DNA from: Rheinheimera sp. UJ63
Lineage (GTDB): Bacteria; Pseudomonadota; Gammaproteobacteria; Enterobacterales; Alteromonadaceae
Assembly: GCF_021568285.1 (NCBI RefSeq)
Contig: NZ_JAKGTQ010000003.1
Location: 365,725-429,724 of the forward strand
DNA: 64,000 nt
Direction of reading: 5' to 3'
Every line of letters begins with the position of its first letter. Within the stretch, counting starts at the first letter, position 1. The position numbers were made by a program, and so were the translations under genes. Shown piece by piece: positions 55,872 through 64,000 of the stretch. A model generated the notes under the pieces. The model saw only the letters and a program-made list of their open reading frames with translations. It was not told the DNA's origin and ran no database searches.

Positions 55872-57187
55872 GAGTTATCCCTCTTAAGCTCCGTCAAGGG
55901 CTGGTCAGCGCAGTATTATTAGTATTGCTGCTGCCCAGCTCTTTTTTGGCTATTGAGCAAGCCTTTCACACGCAGCTGTTAACCAATGCGGAACAAAAAA
56001 TGGAAGTACATATGTACGCCATTTTGTCTGAGCTTAACTTGGTTAATAACAAAATAGAATTAACCAACAACTCGCTGGCCCCCGACTTCTATCGGCCAGA
56101 CTCGGGTTTAAGTGCTTATGTTACCGACGGTAAACAGCTGTTATGGCAATCCGATTCTTCGCTTAATCAAAGCTTTCGTGTGCCAGATATAACCTTAGTA
56201 CCAGGGCAGCATATTTTTTATGCTGAACAACAGCAAGACAGCCAATTCCAAATTCTCAGTATCGCTTTTTTGTTTGACTCTGGTGAAAGCGCTCGCCCGC
56301 TCGCCATTCATGTGGTGCAAACCGCAGAATTGTTACTCGCACCACACAAAAGCTTCCGCTCAACGCTATTACGTTGGTTTATTGGCATTGCGTTAGGTTT
56401 ATTACTGCTTAGTATTCTGGCTTATTACTGGACGACCAAACCGTTAACCCGCTTGGACCATGAAATCAGACAACTTGAACGCGGTAAACAAGATCACTTA
56501 ATGGGCAATTATCCGTCTGAGCTAAGTGTTATTAAAGAAGATCTGAATTTATTATTAGCCAGTCAAAACCGCCAAAAGCTGCGCTATCGCAATCATTTAA
56601 GTGACTTAGCGCATGCCTTAAAAACCCCGGTAGCGGTGCTGAGAACCTCCCCTTTAGCTCAGCAGCCTGAACTAAAAGAGCAAATTGACCGCATTACTGC
56701 GATGATCGAGCATCAGCTAAAAAAAGCCAGTAGCTCAGGACAGGATATTTGGAAAAAAGAAACGCTGATTTTACCACTGCTTGAAAAGCTAATTAACGCC
56801 CTACAAAAAATCTACCGTGATAAAGGCTGTGAAATTGAGCTAGTGTGCAGCGAAGAGGCCTTTTTCCGTGGTGATGAAACCGATTTAATGGAAGTGTTGG
56901 GTAACTTACTGGATAACGCCTGTAAAGCCAGCCGTCATCAAGTGCGGGTAACTATCGGCCAACAACCCTTTTCAATTATCGTCGAAGATGATGGCCCTGG
57001 CATTGCGAAAAAACAGCGCCAAGAGTTGTTTCAGCGTGGCACACGACTCGACACCTATGTCGAGGGCCATGGCGTCGGCTTATCTATCGTCTCTGAACTG
57101 GTAAACTCATACTCAGGCAACATTACCATTAGCGACAGTGAGTTAGGCGGTGCCTGTTTTACTCTTGTATTTAATGACGATGCCTAA
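55868..57187 (+). CDS. PhoQ-like sensor histidine kinase
   Basis: This 439-residue kinase has a transmembrane helix at 10-30, a periplasmic sensor domain (about 31-165), a second helix (about 170-192), HAMP (about 193-245), HisKA with phospho-accepting His in LSDLAHALKTPVAVLR and an HATPase domain (NLLDNACKAS, VEDDGPGIAKKQ, GHGVGLSIV). ALKTP in place of EIRTP is typical of PhoQ. The classical acidic metal-binding patch of E. coli PhoQ is not obvious in the periplasmic part, so the signal may differ. Confidence 0.9.
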   Translation: MRVIPLKLRQGLVSAVLLVLLLPSSFLAIEQAFHTQLLTNAEQKMEVHMYAILSELNLVNNKIELTNNSLAPDFYRPDSGLSAYVTDGKQLLWQSDSSLNQSFRVPDITLVPGQHIFYAEQQQDSQFQILSIAFLFDSGESARPLAIHVVQTAELLLAPHKSFRSTLLRWFIGIALGLLLLSILAYYWTTKPLTRLDHEIRQLERGKQDHLMGNYPSELSVIKEDLNLLLASQNRQKLRYRNHLSDLAHALKTPVAVLRTSPLAQQPELKEQIDRITAMIEHQLKKASSSGQDIWKKETLILPLLEKLINALQKIYRDKGCEIELVCSEEAFFRGDETDLMEVLGNLLDNACKASRHQVRVTIGQQPFSIIVEDDGPGIAKKQRQELFQRGTRLDTYVEGHGVGLSIVSELVNSYSGNITISDSELGGACFTLVFNDDA

Positions 57188-57268
57188 ATACCTAAACAAA
57201 TTACTGTACTGATTGATCGCAGCGCGTTAGCGTAGCGTAAGCAGTTAAAATTAATTAAGGGTATTATT

Positions 57269-57631
57269 ATGGATCTTAATCCGGCAACAATCAGAATCAA
57301 AAACCTGCGCTTACGCACTTACATCGGCATTAACGAAGATGAGATTGCGAACAAACAAGACGTAGTAGTAAACGCTAAAATTGTTTATCGCGCAGAAACA
57401 GCCGCACAAACCGATGATATGGCTAACGCGCTAAATTATCGCACCATCACCAAACAAATTATTGCCCTGGTTGAAAACAATCGCTTTGGTTTATTAGAAA
57501 AACTCACCTCTGATGTCCTCGCTTTAGCCAGTGCGCATGCCTCTGTTAGCTACGCTGAAGTGGAAATCGACAAACCGCATGCCCTGCGTTTTGCCGATTC
57601 TGTTTCGCTAACCTTATCGGTTAACAAATAA
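57269..57631 (+). CDS. folX: Dihydroneopterin triphosphate 2'-epimerase
   Basis: This 120-residue enzyme of the DHNA-epimerase fold converts 7,8-dihydroneopterin triphosphate to its monapterin form. [41 protein letters not shown] and [16 protein letters not shown] are close to E. coli FolX rather than FolB. TAAGG precedes the ATG at a distance of 10 nt. It pairs with yfcH downstream as in E. coli. Confidence 0.93.
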   Translation: MDLNPATIRIKNLRLRTYIGINEDEIANKQDVVVNAKIVYRAETAAQTDDMANALNYRTITKQIIALVENNRFGLLEKLTSDVLALASAHASVSYAEVEIDKPHALRFADSVSLTLSVNK

Positions 57632-57702
57632 CCCGCTATACTTCAATAAAGGTTGATGTGTTACAACTGTTTGTAACAACAACGTAAGTAAGGGTACCTG
57701 AT

Positions 57703-58587
57703 ATGCAGATCCTCATTACTGGCGGCACTGGCTTAATCGGCAGTGCTTTAGTACGACTTTGGCAAGCTGAGCACAAACTGCTGATCCTCAGCCGTACCGG
57801 CCGTAAAAGTGCTAACAGCAATATTCACTATATTAATGCCCTCTCAGAAGCGGATTTTAATACCATTGATGTGGTGGTGAACTTGGCTGGCGAACCTATC
57901 GCTAAGCGCCGTTGGAGCGAAAAGCAAAAAGACCTTATTTGCCAAAGCCGTTGGCAGTTAACCGAGCAACTCAGCCAACTGATCAGTCAAGCCACAACGC
58001 CTCCAAAATTGCTGATCAGTGGCTCTGCTACGGGCTTTTATGGTAGGCAGGGTAATACCGAGATCACCGAAAACTACGACGCTTTCTTCCCTGAATTTAC
58101 CCACGATATTTGTGCGAAATGGGAAAACTTGGCGATGCGAGCCAGTAGTGAAAAAACACGGGTTGCCTTATTACGTACCGGTATTGTGCTGGCCGAAGAC
58201 GGCGGCGCTTTAGCCAAAATGTTACCACCGTTCAAAATGGCCTTAGGCGGAGTAATGGGCGACGGCACGCAATATATGTCGTGGATCCATTTAGACGATA
58301 TGGTGAACCTTATCGACTTTATTATGCAAAACGACGAAATAAGCGGCCCGGTGAATGCCGTATCTCCGCGCCCAGTGACCAATAAAGTTTTCACGGCGGA
58401 GCTCGCTAAGCGCCTAAAACGCCCTGCGGTATTACCAATGCCTGCGTTTATGGCGACCTTGTTGTTTGGTGAAATGGCCGACATTTTGCTGTACGGGCAA
58501 CGCGTGGTGCCGCAAAAACTGCTGAAAGCCGGTTTTACCTTTCGCTATCCGCAGCTATCGCAGGCCTTAGCGGCATTAACATTATGA
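57703..58587 (+). CDS. yfcH: TIGR01777-family NAD-dependent epimerase-like protein YfcH
   Basis: This 294-residue short-chain-dehydrogenase-like protein has an N-terminal Rossmann motif ITGGTGLIGSALVRLW, then VVNLAGEPIAKRRWS, SGSATGFYGRQGN, SWIHLDDMV, GPVNAVSPRPVTN and a C-terminal helical domain. The family's substrate is not settled. It lies 71 bp after folX and is followed by a strong terminator. Confidence 0.92.
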   Translation: MQILITGGTGLIGSALVRLWQAEHKLLILSRTGRKSANSNIHYINALSEADFNTIDVVVNLAGEPIAKRRWSEKQKDLICQSRWQLTEQLSQLISQATTPPKLLISGSATGFYGRQGNTEITENYDAFFPEFTHDICAKWENLAMRASSEKTRVALLRTGIVLAEDGGALAKMLPPFKMALGGVMGDGTQYMSWIHLDDMVNLIDFIMQNDEISGPVNAVSPRPVTNKVFTAELAKRLKRPAVLPMPAFMATLLFGEMADILLYGQRVVPQKLLKAGFTFRYPQLSQALAALTL

Positions 58588-58610
58588 TGCCAAAGCAAAA
58601 AGCAAAATAA

Positions 58611-58641
58611 CAAAACCCCTAACAGATTGTTAGGGGTTTTG
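58611..58641. terminator. Bidirectional terminator between yfcH and the ABC permease gene
   Basis: Perfect 14-bp arms CAAAACCCCTAACA and TGTTAGGGGTTTTG enclose a 3-nt loop, with A/T tracts in the stem on both sides. It can end transcription of both convergent genes. Confidence 0.88.
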
Positions 58642-58674
58642 TGGTTTTAGCGGCTTCTACTGGCTTTTCAGCCA

Positions 58675-61161
58675 TTATCCTTGCAGCACCCGGCGGATCA
58701 ATACCGCACCTGGCACTTGCAATAAACGGCGTAACTGCCACCAGCCCAAAGCCGACACTAACAGCGCACCACTGAGCGGCCCCATCCACCATAAGGCATA
58801 GTGAAAACTAAAGGGTAATTCAAACAAGCGCTGTTGCAGGGTTAATAACAACACTTCTGCCAGCACTGTGGCAAACAAGCCCGCTAACGCCCCCAAAAAA
58901 GTAAACTCTAAGATTAGTGCATTGCGTAAAAAAGCATAACGCGCGCCAAGGGTACGCAATATGGCTAACTCTTGCTCGCGCTGCTCTAATGTCGCTTGCA
59001 CTTGTGCTACCAGTACCAATGCCGAAGCCAAGATAATTATCAGTAATATAAAGCTAAGTGCGACGGTGACTTGCGCAATAATGTCTTGCACCTGTTTGAT
59101 TATCGCCTCGACACTTAATACAGTGACAGTGGGCATCAAACGCGCTAACTGATTGACGAGCTGATAGCGATCCGGCTCGATATAAAACGCCGTGATATAG
59201 CTCGCTGGAAAATCTTTCAACAAATCAGGGCTTAAAATCATGTAGAAATTTGGCTGCAAGCTGTTCCAATCGACCTGACGGATGCTGCTGATCTTGGCCG
59301 AGACCATTTGCCCGCCAATTGAAAACTGCACCTGGTCATCTAATTTCAAACCTAAGCGCTCAGCGAGTTCTTGCTCTACCGATACTTCACCGCGACTTTC
59401 AGTTGAAAACCAGTTACCACTTAAGATTTTATTGGCCGTAGGTAAAGTTGATAGCCACGTTAGGTTTAACTCGCGCCCAACGCCTGTGCGTTGTTCAGTG
59501 CGATCTTCTTTTGTGGCTTCATCGCGCATTTGCTCTTGGTTCACTTGCACTAAACGCCCCCGCACCACCGGATAAAACGGCTCGGATTGCAGTTGATGCG
59601 CTTTGGCAAAGTCTGCTAATTGGCTACGCTGCGCTTCGCTGACATTCACCAGAAAGTGATTGGGTGCACCTTCTGGGATCTGCTGTTGCCACTGACCAAT
59701 TAATTCGGCACGAACAAAATACAGCAACAACGCCAAGAACAACGCTAAAGAAAAGGTAATTAACTGAAAGCTGTTCGCCCATAATCTACGGCGTAAATTG
59801 GCCAGCGCCAACTTGCCAGCACTGCTTTGGCCCGCGGCTACCGGTTTAGCGGCTTTCACCATTAAGGCGGCGATACCTAATAGCGCACCGACGAACACCC
59901 CACAAACTAAAAACAAGCCGATGCTAATTAACCATTCACCTGAGAACAGCCACATTAAACCGAATACTGCGACGGCGCCGGTGATAAATTGCCAACGATC
60001 AAACGCCAACTGCTGCACCGGTTGTTTTAGTACTTGGATCGCTGGGGTGATGGTTAATTGCCATAAAGGCCGCGCGGCAAACAGTAAGGCACATAAAATA
60101 CAGGTTAGGCTACCCAGCCATATTGGCCGCAAACTAAACTCCGGCCGAAAATCACCGACATAAAGCACAATGGCCGATTCTACGCCCAGCAAGGTTACCT
60201 GCCCCAGCAGTAAACCTAAGCCTAAGCTAAACAACACCACCAACATTAAATGACTGCTATAAATGCGCCGAACTTGGGCGGTGGTCGCCCCTAGCGCTTT
60301 GATAATGGCAACGGCTTGCGCATGCCGCTGACTATAACGGCTTGCGGCTACCGCAGCAGCACAAGCGGCTAACACGATACCTAGCAAGCCAGCTAATAAT
60401 AAAAACCGCTCAGCCCGCTCTAACGCGCCACCCACGGCGGTTTGCCGATCACGATTGCGCCAACGCTCGTGCACCGACATTAAGGGCGTTACCTCAGTAG
60501 CAAAACGGTCTAATTCAGCATTGCCACCGGCAAATAAATAACGGTAACTAATACGACTGCCCGGCTGCACAATGCCGGTGGCCGCAACATCTGCGATGTG
60601 CATGATCACGCGGGGCGAACCACCAAACACACTGAGTGGTGCATCGGGTTCATTGACAATAACACCAGCAACTTGCAAACGGCTGCTGCCTAATTCAATG
60701 TCATCACCAATAGACACTTCAAGTAATCCCAGCAAACGCGGTTCAACCCAAATTTGCCCGGGTGTTAAGCTGCCCAACTCACCGCTTAGCACATTATCGG
60801 ATTGGTGAAGAACCAACTCACCGCGAAGTGGGTAAGCCGTATCAACGGCCTTTATGGTTGCTAATTGCATCTGTTGTGCACTAAACAGCATGGAATCGAA
60901 CTGCATTTGCTGCGCCACTTGCAATGTTTGCTGCTGAGCTAAACGAATAATTTCTGGGTTAAATGGCTGACTAGAACCAAGAACGCGATCCGCAGCAATA
61001 AATTGCGCACTGCGCTGCTCCAGCGCCACGCGCACCGTTTGGGTAATGCCACTTAAGCTAACCACAGAGAAAACCGCTAAAAACAGCGCAAAGGCAATCA
61101 CCCACAACTCGCCGCGTTTTAATTCACGCCAAAATAAGCGCCAGGCAATACTAGCCCACAT
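58675..61161 (-). CDS. FtsX-like ABC transporter permease (YbbP-like)
   Basis: This 828-residue membrane protein has two FtsX-type permease halves: a transmembrane helix near residue 20, a large extracytoplasmic domain, three helices near 250-370, a linker pair near 395-450, a second large domain (about 500-690) and three terminal helices. LEQREQELAILRTLGARYAFLRNALILEF is typical of the cytoplasmic coupling region and is shown here only as a marker near residue 720: ELAILRTLGA. In E. coli ybbP follows ybbA and lies divergent from tesA, as here. GAGGAG precedes the ATG by 7 nt. It overlaps the ATPase gene by 11 bp. Lipid or lipophilic export is suspected for the family; the substrate is unknown. 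Confidence 0.88.
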   Translation of the reverse strand: MWASIAWRLFWRELKRGELWVIAFALFLAVFSVVSLSGITQTVRVALEQRSAQFIAADRVLGSSQPFNPEIIRLAQQQTLQVAQQMQFDSMLFSAQQMQLATIKAVDTAYPLRGELVLHQSDNVLSGELGSLTPGQIWVEPRLLGLLEVSIGDDIELGSSRLQVAGVIVNEPDAPLSVFGGSPRVIMHIADVAATGIVQPGSRISYRYLFAGGNAELDRFATEVTPLMSVHERWRNRDRQTAVGGALERAERFLLLAGLLGIVLAACAAAVAASRYSQRHAQAVAIIKALGATTAQVRRIYSSHLMLVVLFSLGLGLLLGQVTLLGVESAIVLYVGDFRPEFSLRPIWLGSLTCILCALLFAARPLWQLTITPAIQVLKQPVQQLAFDRWQFITGAVAVFGLMWLFSGEWLISIGLFLVCGVFVGALLGIAALMVKAAKPVAAGQSSAGKLALANLRRRLWANSFQLITFSLALFLALLLYFVRAELIGQWQQQIPEGAPNHFLVNVSEAQRSQLADFAKAHQLQSEPFYPVVRGRLVQVNQEQMRDEATKEDRTEQRTGVGRELNLTWLSTLPTANKILSGNWFSTESRGEVSVEQELAERLGLKLDDQVQFSIGGQMVSAKISSIRQVDWNSLQPNFYMILSPDLLKDFPASYITAFYIEPDRYQLVNQLARLMPTVTVLSVEAIIKQVQDIIAQVTVALSFILLIIILASALVLVAQVQATLEQREQELAILRTLGARYAFLRNALILEFTFLGALAGLFATVLAEVLLLTLQQRLFELPFSFHYALWWMGPLSGALLVSALGWWQLRRLLQVPGAVLIRRVLQG

Positions 61162-61855
61162 GTGCTGGCTCCTCAGTATCAACAAAACGCCCTGCTTGCA
61201 TTTTTAACTGGCGCTGACAACGTGCAGCAAGTTCTGCATTGTGCGTAACTAACACCAAGGTGGTGCCTTGTTGCTGGTTTAATTCAAACAATAAATCTTC
61301 AATACGCTGGCCGGTCGTGGCATCTAAATTGGCGGAAGGTTCATCGGCAAATAAAATGGCCGGCTGCGTAATAAAGGCGCGAGCAATGGCCACGCGTTGC
61401 TGTTCCCCCCCCGATAACTGCGCTGGATAAAAATCTGCACGGTCTTGCAGGCCAACTTGTTTTAATAGCGTTAACGCGCGTTGTCTTGCCTGCTTATCCC
61501 CAGCAAGCTCGGCGGGTAAGGTGATATTTTCAATGGCGGTTAAACTGGGTAGCAATAAGAACGATTGAAACACAAAACCAACATGCGCCGCGCGGATCCC
61601 TGCACGGTCATCTTCAGATAAGCTATGTAGCGGCTGCCCGGTTAAAAACACTTCACCGGCACTGGGCACATCTAAGCCGGCTAATAAACTCAATAAGGTC
61701 GATTTGCCTGAACCAGACGCACCAACAATGGCGACAGTCTCGCCTTGATTGATTGTCAGACTAATATCATGCAGGATAGTCAGTGATCCTTCGCTAACAT
61801 TCACCCGTTTAGCAAGGTTAACCGCTTTAATATGAATTTCAGGTAGTTTAGTCAT
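61151..61855 (-). CDS. ybbA: ABC transporter ATP-binding protein (YbbA-like)
   Basis: This ATPase of about 234 residues, of the LolD/MacB-type family, has Walker A VGASGSGKST, Q-loop VGFVFQSFLLLP, signature LSGGEQQRVAIARAF, Walker B ILFADEPSANLD and H-loop VTHNAEL. It partners the FtsX-like permease. Three start codons are possible (61855, 61861, 61864); 61855 fits family length. That start shares the four bases CATG with the start of divergent tesA. Confidence 0.9.
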   Translation of the reverse strand: MTKLPEIHIKAVNLAKRVNVSEGSLTILHDISLTINQGETVAIVGASGSGKSTLLSLLAGLDVPSAGEVFLTGQPLHSLSEDDRAGIRAAHVGFVFQSFLLLPSLTAIENITLPAELAGDKQARQRALTLLKQVGLQDRADFYPAQLSGGEQQRVAIARAFITQPAILFADEPSANLDATTGQRIEDLLFELNQQQGTTLVLVTHNAELAARCQRQLKMQAGRFVDTEEPAHVG

Positions 61856-62444
61856 GCGCATCATCTTATGTTTTGTATTGTTTATTATTAGCCAGAACGC
61901 TCTGGCCCAAAAGTTCATGATCCTTGGCGATAGCTTAAGTGCGGCTTATGGCTTACAAGAATCGCAAGGCTGGCCCGCCTTACTGGCCGAAAAAACCGAG
62001 CTCACGCTAATTAACGCCAGCATCAGCGGCGAAACCACTGGTGGCGCCCTCGCCCGTTTACCCGCACTTCTAAAAGAACATCAACCCACCTGGGTATTAG
62101 TTGAGCTTGGCGGCAACGATGGCTTACGGGGGTTTACGCCACAGCTTATCGAAGATCAATTGCAACAAATTATTATCACAGCCAAGCAGCATAATGCCCA
62201 ACCGATACTTATGCAAATACGCATTCCACCCAACTACGGACCACGTTACGTTGAGCGCTTTACCGCGATCTACCCGACACTCGCCGAGCAACATCAGATC
62301 CCGCTATGGCCGTTCTTTATGGATGAGATTGCGATTAAACCAGAATTGATGATGCAGGATGGTATTCATCCAACAGCTGAGGCGCAGCCGTTGATAAGGG
62401 ATATTATGCTGCCGTTAATTATGCAGCTTAAACAGGCGCCTTAG
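61854..62444 (+). CDS. tesA: Multifunctional acyl-CoA thioesterase I / lysophospholipase L1
   Basis: This 196-residue SGNH hydrolase has a signal peptide (ending near QNALAQK, residue 19) that sends it to the periplasm. Catalytic Ser27 lies in GDSLS, the oxyanion residues in SISGETT and GGND, and the Asp/His pair in DGIHP near the C-terminus. It hydrolyses acyl thioesters and lysophospholipids. Its start codon overlaps that of ybbA on the opposite strand, so the promoter of each gene must lie inside the coding sequence of the other. Confidence 0.93.
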   Translation: MRIILCFVLFIISQNALAQKFMILGDSLSAAYGLQESQGWPALLAEKTELTLINASISGETTGGALARLPALLKEHQPTWVLVELGGNDGLRGFTPQLIEDQLQQIIITAKQHNAQPILMQIRIPPNYGPRYVERFTAIYPTLAEQHQIPLWPFFMDEIAIKPELMMQDGIHPTAEAQPLIRDIMLPLIMQLKQAP

Positions 62445-62449
62445 CCCGT

Positions 62450-63754
62450 TCAGTTAGCGTCTGTTTTATATAAAATTAAATCAGCAAGGCGTTGCTCGAT
62501 CAACTGCTCCTTTGCTTGATAGCGAGGGTCGGATGCGCCACCCCATTCTTGTTTAAACTGGGCTTCCGTTATTCCTTCAGGTAAATCAGTAATGGCAGGA
62601 AAAAAGGCTTGCTCAAACTCTGCAGGAGTAAGCTCATGCAATAATCGAGGGTTAATATTTTCAAGTTGTTGCACTAAAAACACACCCGCTTTATTTGCGG
62701 CCTGGTCAACAAAACTAAAACCGCTACCCCCTCGACCGGCATCATTAATTTCTTTTAGAAAACCTATTTGCCCGGCAAAATAGGTATTACTCATGCTTTT
62801 AAATGCCGCTGAATATAAAAAATGCAGCGTTAAATCAGCGCGCCCCGCTAGTTTTAATCTTGGAAAACCACTAAGCAAGCTGGTATCAATGGGTTCTGTT
62901 AAGTATGCAGAAAATTTCTTATTGCCAAATGCCACGACCAAAGCCCACAAGGCATTACGATACTCAGTTTCAAGATCACTAGACTCAGCGCGAATTAAAG
63001 CTGTTTTCAGCAGTTGCTGCATATAAAAAGCTAAGCGACGCTCAGCAGGATTATCCAAAACCAGTTGCTTTAGCGCTTGCAGGTAAAATTCAATATCGAG
63101 ATCAGCTAACACCGCATCACGATTCCATAACGTTTCCACCCCAGATTGGCTGTTAAACAGACTAGGATTTAAAGCTAAAGAAATACTCTCAGGTTGATCA
63201 CTATGAAACCTTAGTTGCTGTTCACGTACCTGAGCCGTTTTAAGAAGCTGTAATACTTGCTGATCAGAAGGTGAGTCTAATAACAAAATAACAGACTTTT
63301 TTAGCAGGTAATTGGCTATTCGACCCGAAACAGGTAATCGGCCTATTTTACAAGTATCAATGGCAAAGCCTCGGGAGGTCTCAACAAAAAAACAATAGGC
63401 ATGAATTAAGCGCGGCTGAAACAGATCAGGCAAGCTGTAGACAACATTAAAAACAGCACTGCTCTCAAATAGTACAACTTGAAAAACTAAAGGCTGCAAA
63501 GTATGACTGGCCACATTACTCATGGCATCAAAGTCAGCTTGATTAAACACTAACTCAATATTACCCGCTGCTTTTTGAAATTTAGCTAAATTGGTAGAAA
63601 GCACCTGTTGCGAGGTTTTCACATCGTCACTGCTTAAAGTAGGTGACACTACCTGACCAGAAGTGGTTAGCCCCCAGAACAATAACGACAACAATAAAGC
63701 AAATATAACAAAGGCTTTGAAAATAAAAATAGCCAGTTTTCTAGCGAAAACCAT
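62450..63754 (-). CDS. Unknown membrane-anchored protein
   Basis: This is a 434-residue protein I do not recognise. A single N-terminal transmembrane helix (about 8-30) is followed by a soluble, probably periplasmic region. Residues 40-150 are beta-rich (NIELVFNQADFDAM, LQPLVFQVVLFE). The rest is mostly helical, with a glycine-rich GRGGSGFSFVDQA near residue 345 and a charged C-terminus. Two cysteines lie close together (HAYCFFVE and DTCKIG) and could form a disulfide. It is convergent with tesA, 5 bp apart. A metal- or nuclease-type motif is not seen. Confidence 0.8.
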   Translation of the reverse strand: MVFARKLAIFIFKAFVIFALLLSLLFWGLTTSGQVVSPTLSSDDVKTSQQVLSTNLAKFQKAAGNIELVFNQADFDAMSNVASHTLQPLVFQVVLFESSAVFNVVYSLPDLFQPRLIHAYCFFVETSRGFAIDTCKIGRLPVSGRIANYLLKKSVILLLDSPSDQQVLQLLKTAQVREQQLRFHSDQPESISLALNPSLFNSQSGVETLWNRDAVLADLDIEFYLQALKQLVLDNPAERRLAFYMQQLLKTALIRAESSDLETEYRNALWALVVAFGNKKFSAYLTEPIDTSLLSGFPRLKLAGRADLTLHFLYSAAFKSMSNTYFAGQIGFLKEINDAGRGGSGFSFVDQAANKAGVFLVQQLENINPRLLHELTPAEFEQAFFPAITDLPEGITEAQFKQEWGGASDPRYQAKEQLIEQRLADLILYKTDAN

Positions 63755-63960
63755 TTACTTACCTCTAACCAACAGATGACTAGGAAGGATACCTAAACGC
63801 GCAGAAGGTTAGCACATTACCCTGTTCAAATGCGAAGTCTTTCATAAGCTAAAGGGCATTTCAGCAGCATCACAATTGTAAGCGTCCGGCCATCACATCT
63901 TTTATTTGCTGACTGATCACGCATCATATCTTTCTGTGTTGCCAACAATGAGAGTTATGT

Positions 63961-64000
63961 ATGCCTGCTTTAAAACAACCCGATATACGTCGGTTCTTTT
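63961..64000 (+). CDS. Start of a gene running off the right edge
   Basis: ATG at 63961 opens a frame reading MPALKQPDIRRFF to the window edge, with GAGAG about 9 nt upstream. Thirteen codons are too few to name a product. Another ATG at 63943 in a different frame also stays open. Confidence 0.35.
   Translation, partial: MPALKQPDIRRFF

Overview
The window is a stretch of gammaproteobacterial chromosome. Gene content and gene order (fadR next to dsbB; maoP divergent from hdfR; smrB divergent from prmB-aroC; sixA and fadIJ close by; folX-yfcH; ybbA-like ABC genes divergent from tesA) resemble Enterobacteria, Shewanella and Alteromonadales. The TonB-dependent receptor with an alginate lyase, the bat operon and the many PAS, GGDEF, EAL and HD-GYP proteins point to a free-living aquatic relative such as Rheinheimera, Arsukibacterium or Alishewanella. 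That taxonomic placement is inference. No rRNA, tRNA, CRISPR array, prophage or insertion sequence was recognised.

Layout. 1-6.3 kb is a small, partly decayed alginate-use locus: the start of a FadR-subfamily GntR regulator, a divergent TonB-dependent receptor, the remnant of what looks like a PL6 lyase, and an intact PL17 oligoalginate lyase. 6.4-12.9 kb is a signalling block: an MHYT hybrid histidine kinase, an HD-GYP response regulator, a coiled-coil protein and a membrane PAS protein. 12.9-14.3 kb holds two head-to-head RluA-type pseudouridine synthases. 14.36-14.71 kb is an unusual tandem repeat array. 14.7-27.3 kb carries an S9 peptidase, azoreductase, an ECF sigma factor with a ChrR anti-sigma factor, a cysteine desulfurase/MBL/rhodanese fusion, fadR, dsbB, a chemoreceptor, fklB, yfcL and an NAD-kinase-like protein. 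27.6-40.1 kb holds an aldehyde dehydrogenase, the prmB-aroC-MFS operon, smrB, sixA, an M16 peptidase, a GGDEF-EAL protein, maoP and hdfR. 40.5-44 kb is the anaerobic-type beta-oxidation operon fadIJ. 44.1-51 kb is a six-gene moxR/bat operon. 51-64 kb holds putP, an EAL-HDOD protein, a ComEA-like protein, a PepSY-phoP-phoQ-like operon, folX-yfcH, an ABC export pair, tesA and an unknown membrane-anchored protein.

The most unusual element is the array at 14363-14714. It has sixteen 22-bp units, and fifteen contain GGT-NNN-ACC. In most units this reads TGGTACGACC or TGGTATGACC in alternating orientation. From memory, TGGTACGACCA is the core of the E. coli fadBA operator of FadR. FadR itself is encoded at 21925-22638 here, and a matching site (AGGTCTGACCT) lies just downstream of the predicted fadI promoter. 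The array therefore looks like a helically phased set of FadR-type operators placed between the 3' ends of two convergent genes, where it cannot be an ordinary promoter operator. Whether FadR binds it is untested.
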